64,000 nucleotides of DNA from Escallonia rubra (lineage: Eukaryota; Streptophyta; Magnoliopsida; Escalloniales; Escalloniaceae): contig JAVXUO010001560.1 of NCBI GenBank assembly GCA_033065855.1, forward strand, positions 1 through 64,000. Direction: 5' to 3'. This document shows positions 56,982-64,000 of the stretch, piece by piece (positions within the stretch are counted from its first letter, which is position 1; every line of letters begins with the position of its first letter). A model generated the notes under the pieces. The model was not told the DNA's origin and made no database searches. It saw only the letters and a program-made list of their open reading frames with translations. The position numbers were made by a program, and so were the translations under genes.

Positions 56982-57453
56982 AAGACATGATGTGATGCGT
57001 GTAATCTCATGTAGATTGTTGCAATGGGTATGAGGCGCTTAGATGGTGCACTTTTGCACGTTGTAAGGTGCGTACCGAATAGAAATCTGACGCCCAGAAA
57101 TGAATGGGCATGAAGGCGTTACTCCATTGTTAATCACTTACTTATTTTGGTACATCCCAAAATAAAAAGGAGCCCAAAGCGAATATTTTTTTGGTCTGAA
57201 GGCTTGCTTGCAAGCAACCATATTTGATTAAACCCGGTTCGTTTAACGATCCTTTGTCCTGTACTTGATTTTCTAAAAATCATTCCACTTCTTTTGTTCC
57301 ATCGATCGTTACTAACAAATTTCCTTTTAATTCTCCCAGACAACATCGGTCCATGGTTGCTTCAATCGTTTTTTTCACCCACATCTCCTTTTTGCTTCGA
57401 TTTTCCCACTTCCACCATCCTTCCTTAACCTCCCTGACCCCTTCCTAGGCCCC
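56982..57453. other. Spacer, no recognised gene
   Basis: Non-coding sequence. The last 150 bp become C/T-rich, as upstream of a plant start codon. Confidence 0.35.
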
Positions 57454-57660
57454 ATGACACTTGACATGGCTCTCTCTTCATCTCCATTGTCTTTTTCCCC
57501 TCGGTTACTACCTAACCCTGTCAAGGGCCAAACGCTAACCATATCACCACGTAATCATTTACTTCTAACGAATGTCCAGCACAGCTCTACATTGGTTCTC
57601 ACAAGCCTCAAACCTTTGAAGAACAATGCTTTTTGTTTGCACCCAATGTTATACTCACTC
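57454..57660 (+). pseudogene. Possible truncated 5' end of a plastid-targeted protein gene
   Basis: ATG at 57454 (or the in-frame ATG at 57466, MALSSSPLSFSPRLLPNP) opens a Ser/Leu/Pro-rich, acid-free stretch like a chloroplast transit peptide, after a CT-rich leader. A SINE at 57675 and an LTR at 57908 cut off whatever followed, and the frame through them is artificial. I do not recognise the protein. It may equally be a chance frame. Confidence 0.25.
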
Positions 57661-57674
57661 TTCACACGCATATT

Positions 57675-57807
57675 TTTTTTGAAAATTTTCCGAATTGGAA
57701 AATTTGTTAGAACTGCAATTCATATATATAACCTGGGGGGAATTAAACTCGAGACCTGGAGGTCACTCCTCGAGGCCCCGTGCCAACTCCACCACCCCTT
57801 TGGGTTT
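57675..57807 (-). mobile_element. Short tRNA-derived SINE with 15-bp target duplication
   Basis: CTTCACACGCATATT occurs directly left (57660-57674) and right (57808-57822). Next to the left copy is a T-run, i.e. a 3' A-tail on the - strand. The - strand 5' part reads GGGGTGGTGGAGTTGGCAC, like a pol III A box, and further on CCTCGAGG...GTCTCGAGTTTAATTC at the place of a B box. Size 133 bp fits a small plant SINE. Confidence 0.8.
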
Positions 57808-58569
57808 CTTCACACGCATATTGGACCTTTGAGATTCACTCTTTTAGACATGGTAGCAAATATGGAAAGGTTAAAGTTAAATGCTACCTACCCGGTCAAT
57901 CACGTACTGTAACACCCTCGAAGTTCAGAGCATTAACACAAGGATTTTTCCGGAGCATTATCACCCCGAACTCTCGGAGCGTTAAAACAATCACTACTTA
58001 ATGACATAAAAACCTCGATTTCAAATAACCAACTATGAAAACTTATATCAAAGCTTCTAATCAATGTAATTTCTCAAATCACTAATACATATTGCGGTAA
58101 ACATAAGTTCTCTACGGAGCAAGTTATACAGAATTTACCCATGCAAGGGTTCTAATGTTCAATATTAACTTAAATCATTTTTTCTTGCTCGGCTCTAATC
58201 CTTATTCAAGCATCGTAATGCTAGTTATCACCTGCGAAAATAAAGTTAAACAGGAGTGAGCTTTTGAGAGTCCAGTAAGATCGATCAAGGCGATTAAAAA
58301 TAGAGAAATAGAGTGATTCGAACAATTTTCTATATACAATCAAATGACAATTTTAAAAAGATTTTCAAATAAAACCACAACATTTTGATATAGGCATATG
58401 GAAGAGTATACTCAATCCTTCAAATTAATAGTCATTTCAAAATATTTCAGGTACAATAAAATAAAAACAGATAACATTGAACATGAGTTGTACACTATAA
58501 AAAAGTCACCCCGGCAGTGCTCGATACACTTTATATATGCATGTGTACACTAACTAGTCTATTTAGGTA

Positions 58570-58668
58570 CTAGTTCAACCCAACCAAAGAGACCATCCTT
58601 ATAACTCCAATAATACACACCATCCTTATAACTCCAATAATACACATCATCCTTATAACTCCAAAATT
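58570..58668 (+). repeat. 27-bp minisatellite, three units
   Basis: CATCCTTATAACTCCAATAAT-type units near 58604, 58632 and 58659; the second duplication copy has two. The related LTR at 11430-11475 has two on the other strand. Confidence 0.75.
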
Positions 58669-58786
58669 TACTAACCCATGTCAAAATTCAGAAGAAATAA
58701 GCACAATTCAAAACGTTTTACGATGACCGAATTAATGAAACATATGAGAATTAGTAAAGAATTTCAAATGATCGCTTTAAGGTTCG

Positions 58787-58855
58787 AACTCGGGACCTCG
58801 AGGTCACTCCTCGAGGCCCCGTGCCAACTCCACCACCCCTTTGGGTTTCTTCACA
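58787..58855 (-). mobile_element. SINE fragment at the duplication junction
   Basis: The duplicated SINE part starts here within its B box. It reads GGTTCGAACTCGGGACCTC on the + strand, a better pol III B box than the first copy, and lacks the A-tail side. Confidence 0.65.
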
Positions 58856-60869
58856 CGCATATTGGACCTTTGAGATTCACTCTTTTAGACATGGCAGCAA
58901 ATATGGAAAGGTTAAAGTTAAATGCTACCTACCCGGTCAATCACGTACTGTAACACCCTCGAAGTTCAGAGCATTAACACAAGGATTTTTCCGGAGCATT
59001 ATCACCCCGAACTCTCGGAGCGTTAAAACAATCACTACTTAATGACATAAAAACCTCGATTTCAAATAACCAACTATGAAAACTTATATCAAAGCTTCTA
59101 ATCAATGTAATTTCTCAAATCACTAATACATATTGCGGTAAACATAAGTTCTCTACGGAGCAAGTTATACAGAATTTACCCATGCAAGGGTTCTAATGTT
59201 CAATATTAACTTAAATCATTTTTTCTTGCTCGGCTCTAATCCTTATTCAAGCATCGTAATGCTAGTTATCACCTGCGAAAATAAAGTTAAACAGGAGTGA
59301 GCTTTTGAGAGTCCAGTAAGATCGATCAAGGCGATTAAAAATAGAGAAATAGAGTGATTCGAACAATTTTCTATATACAATCAAATGACAATTTTAAAAA
59401 GATTTTCAAATAAAACCACAACATTTTGATATAGGCATATGGAAGAGTATACTCAATCCTTCAAATTAATAGTCATTTCAAAATATTTCAGGTACAATAA
59501 AATAAAAACAGATAACATTGAACATGAGTTGTACACTATAAAAAAGTCACCCCGGCAGTGCTCGATACACTTTATATATGCATGTGTACACTAACTAGTC
59601 TATTTAGGTACTAGTTCAACCCAACCAAAGAGACCATCCTTATAACGCCAATAATACACACCATCCTTATAACTCCAAAATTTACTAACCCATGTCAAAA
59701 TTCAGAAGAAATAAGCACAATTCAAAACGTTTTACGATGACCGAATTAATGAAACATATGAGAATTAGTAAAGAATTTCAAATGATCGCTTTAATGTTCA
59801 AGTTAGGGTTTCATGAGCAATTCAAAAGTATTTTTATACCAATCATAAAATCAAAGTTCAATGTAGTTCGTAAAACTGTTATAATAAAGCATTTGAAATC
59901 AGGGCGATGAAATAGGGTTCGAATGAAATTCCTTACCTCGATCCAAGCTACGTGAAACTAATCAACCTCAATCAACAATCCTTAAATTAACCTAAATTGA
60001 CAAATTATTGTTAGAACACAATCTATACTACTGTAATATAAGTAATATCAACTACCCAAATAATGCTCACTTCTAATCCTGGAATCACGCAACTCAAAGC
60101 GAATCCCACACACGTCCAACCTAACCAAAAATTATGCACACTCCTTAATTCATAATGATACCCCAAATACATAATAAATTATAATAAAACACATGTATAG
60201 CATAAAATATTATAAAAAGTCAACGATGAATTTTCTGAATATTTTTGAATTAAAATAATATATTTAATTGCAATAAATAGCCATAATTGCTACTAGCTGA
60301 AAATAAAGTCCCGTAATTTTTGTACCAGCTTTAAAATATATATAAGAATTATAAAAACTGAAATCAGAATTTTAAAGGCATTGAAACTATTTTTAAATTA
60401 TTCATTTTGCTAAACCCAATGTGATACGGTAATGATACCAAATCAACTCCAAAAATTACCAAACTTAATCTAGGACTTATGCCATAAAAACATTACTATA
60501 TTTTTTTCCAGAATTTATCGTGAGCTTTAAAGATTTCAAATGAATTTTACAAATTTGAACTTACAGAAAATATTAAAAATACATACGATTTCAGAAAATT
60601 AAAAAATTTTGCCAGAAATTCTAACTTAACCTAAAGTATCCTACTGTAAAATTTGACACGCTAACAATCACTATGCACGTCCTAACGCGCGCGCCAAACA
60701 TAACGCTAGTTCGTGGTACACCTGTGCAAGCACAGTGTACCACCCAAACTGTTGTGACCCTAAACCCATTTCACCCTCTTCTTACTCTCTACCCTAAACC
60801 CTCATCAACACAAGACTCACACCAGTTCACTAACTTGCCACTGATACTTATTCACCTAGCATACACATA

Positions 60870-61500
60870 TTACATACATAACACACACACACACACACAC
60901 ACAGACCTGTTTACACTCACACAAACACACATTTTTGCACACCAGACATGAACATATACACGGACACAACCACACATATATAAACACACGGACATACACA
61001 CACATCATATATATAAACAGACGCACACATACTGTTATACACACACCTAAACATATATAAACACATGCGCACACATTGATATACAACCCATGTACACACA
61101 CATATACACACAATATACAACACATCTCACCCCTCCCACACCTTCTGCCTCACGATAGTGGGTCTTCTCATTCTCTTTTTTTCGTTCCACTCACTAACGG
61201 ACACCTATCACACACACATAGATTCATAAGCTACCTTTTACACACACACACACACACACTAATTCAAGCACACAAACACACCCACCTTTTACACACCTTA
61301 CACACAAAAAAAACACACACTCGCACACTCACTGCACAACACACCTTAACACATTCATTGTCAACCAACAACACCCGCAACTATCATAGTTAATGCCTCA
61401 CAATAGTAGCTTCTTTTCTGGTCCAACTCACGCACTCATGCACTCACGTACACAACACACACACAACACACACACCATAACACACACTCACCATTCACGC
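60870..61500 (+). repeat. CA-rich degenerate microsatellite inside the LTR
   Basis: ACACACAC and CACATA words over about 600 bp with several pure CA runs. Mirrors the GT tract at 9590-10300. Confidence 0.85.
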
Positions 61501-61990
61501 AGATTGCCTTAACGGCAGCCCTCACTCTCTCTCCCACACATAAAAACAATACATAGCCACCCATACACTCTCCCACGGCTGCCTTTGCGGCAGCCATAGC
61601 CACCACCCACAATCTTCACGGCAGCCTCTTCCACGGTAGCCATCACAACCCTTGCATGATTTGTTCTTTCTCAATCCCCACCGCCCCCCCCCCCCCGCCC
61701 CCCGCGACGGGTTGTTTCTCTTTTTAAACCCACAAACACATTCATATACTTGCATAAATACACACTCAAACACCATCACCCTATGGTGGAGTTCCCCTTG
61801 TCCCCTTAATCCCATAATTTATTAAATGAACATGAGAGAAAAGCTAAGAAAAAGCTTACCGAAATATAATTTTGATCGCTGAAAACCTCATGTTTCCTTC
61901 CCCTTTACTCTCTTTGTATCTATCTTCCTTTCTCAACCATGTCTCAGAAAAAGGGATGGTAAAAAATAGGCACGGCTGCTCTCATAATGA

Positions 61991-62002
61991 ATGTATATAA
62001 AC
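61991..62002 (+). promoter_or_regulatory. TATA-like box of the CA-rich LTR
   Basis: TGTATATAAACC downstream of the CA tract and GCAGCC-rich part, in the place expected for the LTR promoter. Confidence 0.4.
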
Positions 62003-62369
62003 CCTCTACTGGAAAATTACCAAAAATCCCTTAACTTTTGATATTTTTTCAAAGTTCACCCCCAAAACTTTCTTTTATTATGAAAAGGCCCAAAAAAATT
62101 ATTTATGATAAAATAATGCACTAGAAAAATTAACAGGTTGTTTCATAACCCCCATCCCCCCAATACACTAATCGTCGCTAAAAGTTGCTAATAAATGCAT
62201 CGATGTTAAATAATAATAATAAATATCGTCGAACTTATAAGAAAATTTTAGTGTCTTGGATTTTCATGCCAAAGGGCATTGGTGGCACCTCTTGCCCTAC
62301 CGAGTTGGCCCAGCCTATCCCCCCCCCCCCAACCTGCATGTGTTTCAATAGGAAGAATCCTTTTCTGCT

Positions 62370-63457
62370 AGCTAGGTAAATCCTCCAGAACATTACCTCG
62401 CCCACTGGATAGGCGACTCTCTAAGATATTTACCTTCGCGGACTCTAAGTGCTCTAGCACAAGGACTGATGAAGTCTCTCAGGAAACTATCTCCTTCAAG
62501 AAGCTTCAAGTGCTCCTGGACAAGACTCTTCTTTTCTCGGGTAAATGACCCCTCTAGGGCATTGTTGTGGCCCATTAGGTAGGCTTCTCCTGGACATTAT
62601 CTCAACTCATTCCCAATACTCAAGCACATGGACTCATCGTCGGATATGTGAATCCTTTAGGACGTTATCTCTACGAGGGTGACTGCATGACTAGTCTATG
62701 TGCTTGACACTGCCTTGGCACGTTTAAGGATCATGATCCCTATGTAACTCTGAGATGGGAGCAGGTCTTTTGAGGACACTATGCATAGTCTTCCTAGCAG
62801 TTGGGCGTTGTTCCTCCACCATCATCGTCAGGTTCTTTACGTCTCTCTACTCCTCTGAAGGATCTAGTAAGGATATTGAACTGGTGCTAAATAGAGGACG
62901 TTCTCCGACTGTGCTGGCGTTTTGCAAAGTCAGTCTTCCTAGACATACATAGCAAAGCTATACAGGCCAGGCCAGTGAGTAAAGCGATTTGAGGTTTCAG
63001 TAGAACACCAACATATGGCGCATCATTGGCAAGGTGGCACCTCCGGGGATCCGAGATCGCTGTGTCACTTGATAAGAAAAACAAGGCATTTTTAGTTGAC
63101 TACAAATTGTGGACTTTAGAGCTCATATTCATAGCAATTTTGTATTCATCTGCATACTTCACTTTCTCACTCTTAAGCTTCTGATTTAAAGAGTTATAAA
63201 GAGATAAATGACCTAAGCATTGGACCTCAACTTTGAACCCTAACTCTGGACCTTGGCCATTGGATTAGTGACTGTCTCCCACTCACTCCACGCTTTTGCC
63301 CTTGCAAAATTGCATTTGTGGGGCTCTGCCCTAAGTTGGCTCGATGTCTGCCCTTGCTCCTATCATTTATGTGTCCCCGATTATTATTCGTGGCATCTGA
63401 ATTGAAGTAAATTCTTTGTGGCACCTTCTTGTTTACTACTAACCCACTTCATTGGCA
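62370..63457 (+). mobile_element. Strongly decayed LTR related to that of element 1
   Basis: GATAGGCGACTCTCTAAGAT, AGTGCTCTAGCACAAGGACT, GAGATGGGAGCAGGTCTTTTG, GCAGTTGGGCGTTG and GACCTAAGCATTGGAC follow one another as in 1060-1910, with many substitutions. The end ...CACTTCATTGGCA at 63457 matches the LTR end at 2113. Two or three poor copies of the 169-bp unit are present rather than six. Confidence 0.8.
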
Positions 63458-63463
63458 TCATTT

Positions 63464-63481
63464 TAGTGATTTCATTGGGGA
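63464..63481 (+). other. Degenerate tRNA-Arg primer site of the decayed element
   Basis: TAGTGATTTCATTGGGGA occupies the same offset from the LTR end as TGGCGACTCCGCTGGGGA at 2120. All six differences are G to A or C to T. Confidence 0.75.
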
Positions 63482-64000
63482 GATTATGTGAGAACCCAAC
63501 ATTTTATATGGTTTGATTACATATTTAAGTATGATTAGATAAACCACTTTTGTGAAAATGGTTATGATGAACTATGCATGATAACATATTTGAATGTATG
63601 TTTAAATGTTAGACACCTTGAATTGAGTAAATTTTCTAAAAAGGTGCACGAAGTGCTAGAAATGGAAAAGAGTATTTAATGTTTAGAAATTTTAAATGAC
63701 ACTTGGAATGACCAAAGATATTTTGAGAAGAGTTGGAAACGAAAAATGGTGAAACCTTTAGCTGGGAGTAAACGGTTGTTGACCGGACTGCCTGTGAATT
63801 GTTTTGCTTTTGGCAAAGAATTATGCCACCTCGTGCTTCTGATGTGTCAACATAGTATTGTGACACGTCGTGCTTCGAGCCTTGTCGTACTTTGGTTAGC
63901 ATTGTCGTGCTTACTAGGTGGCACAACCGTGTCTTGCCACCTCATGCTTCCAGCCTTGTCATGCTTGCCAGGTGGCACAACTGTGTCTTGCCACCTCATA
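63482..64000 (+). other. Internal region of the decayed element
   Basis: AT-rich at first, without any gag-like frame, then a GGTGGCACAAC-rich part. It continues beyond the window. Confidence 0.4.
63916..64000 (+). repeat. 54-bp tandem repeat at the window edge
   Basis: AGGTGGCACAACYGTGTCTT starts at 63916 and 63970, and related CTTGCCACCTC words occur upstream to 63828. Continues past the edge. Confidence 0.75.

Larger units (their letters stand above)
57749..59807 (+). repeat. Tandem duplication, period 1041 bp
   Basis: GAGGTCACTCCTCGAGGCCC to CAAATGATCGCTTTAA occurs twice, 57749-58786 and about 58790-59807, with very few differences. TGTAACACCCTCG, for example, starts at 57908 and 58949. 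The second copy has one 27-bp ATAACTCCAATAATACAC unit fewer. Each unit joins a SINE part, its flank and about 880 bp of LTR. Confidence 0.93.
57908..62100 (+). mobile_element. CA-rich LTR, + strand, first 880 bp duplicated
   Basis: The LTR starts TGTAACACCC at 57908 and again at 58949 after the duplication. It matches the reverse complement of 9530-12101 over most of its length. A CA-rich tract covers about 60870-61500, and a TATA-like TGTATATAAACC lies at 61991-62002. The 3' end is not certain; it must fall before about 62370, where another repeat begins. No internal coding region follows, so it may be a solo or truncated LTR. Confidence 0.7.

Noticed and set aside
57780-58001. Identical 73-codon frames in the two 1041-bp copies
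   Set aside because: They are identical only because the DNA was duplicated, and they cross the SINE/LTR border.
60673-61393. CA-tract frames on both strands
   Set aside because: Same artefact as the GT tract in the mirrored LTR.
62185-62379. 64-codon + strand frame with PTELAQPIPPPP
   Set aside because: It is short, contains a C-run, and lies between two decayed LTRs. No recognisable protein.

Overview
This is nuclear DNA of a flowering plant. The evidence is a twelve-exon gene with GT-AG introns up to 5.7 kb, plus nested LTR retrotransposons, plant L1 LINE, hAT, Stowaway and SINE insertions. I cannot name the species. There is no bacterial-type operon, no CRISPR array, and no rRNA or tRNA gene that I can support.

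Layout. (1) 1-9529: a gag-only, Ty3/gypsy-type LTR retrotransposon on the + strand (Tat/Ogre-like tRNA-Arg primer site). Its left LTR is cut by the window edge; the right LTR ends at 9529. Both LTRs carry six 169-bp tandem repeats. (2) 9530-12101: part of a different LTR on the - strand with a degenerate GT/CA-rich tract; element 1 sits directly in it. (3) 13172-15319: a solo LTR with a perfect 5-bp target duplication. (4) 16187-16484: a Stowaway-type MITE. (5) 16524-25775: two tandem copies of a decayed segment whose - strand carries a tRNA-Met primer site and a coat-protein-type zinc knuckle of Caulimoviridae, i.e. an endogenous pararetrovirus remnant. Each copy was later hit by its own hAT-type element, and the other copy shows the empty site. 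The right edge of the second copy abuts the promoter of the gene.

(6) 26490-48480: the only intact host gene I can support, an ortholog of SCAB1 (stomatal closure-related actin-binding protein). Twelve coding exons join in frame to 494 residues. Its introns hold a LINE fragment, LTR relics, MITE-like elements and local duplications. (7) 49469-56968: a full-length L1-type LINE on the - strand with a 13-bp target duplication, inactivated largely by stop codons. (8) 57454-62100: a possible truncated 5' gene end, a short SINE with a 15-bp target duplication, and a + strand LTR of the same CA-rich family as region 2, partly duplicated in tandem (period 1041). (9) 62370-64000: an old, strongly decayed relative of element 1, with its LTR end and a degenerate primer site, then internal sequence with a 54-bp repeat.

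Biologically, one conserved cytoskeletal gene is surrounded and expanded by several layers of transposons. The most notable point is that the duplicated pararetroviral segment ends about 700 bp upstream of the SCAB1 start codon and carries a G-box/ABRE-type motif in both copies, so virus-associated DNA may form part of the gene's proximal promoter.
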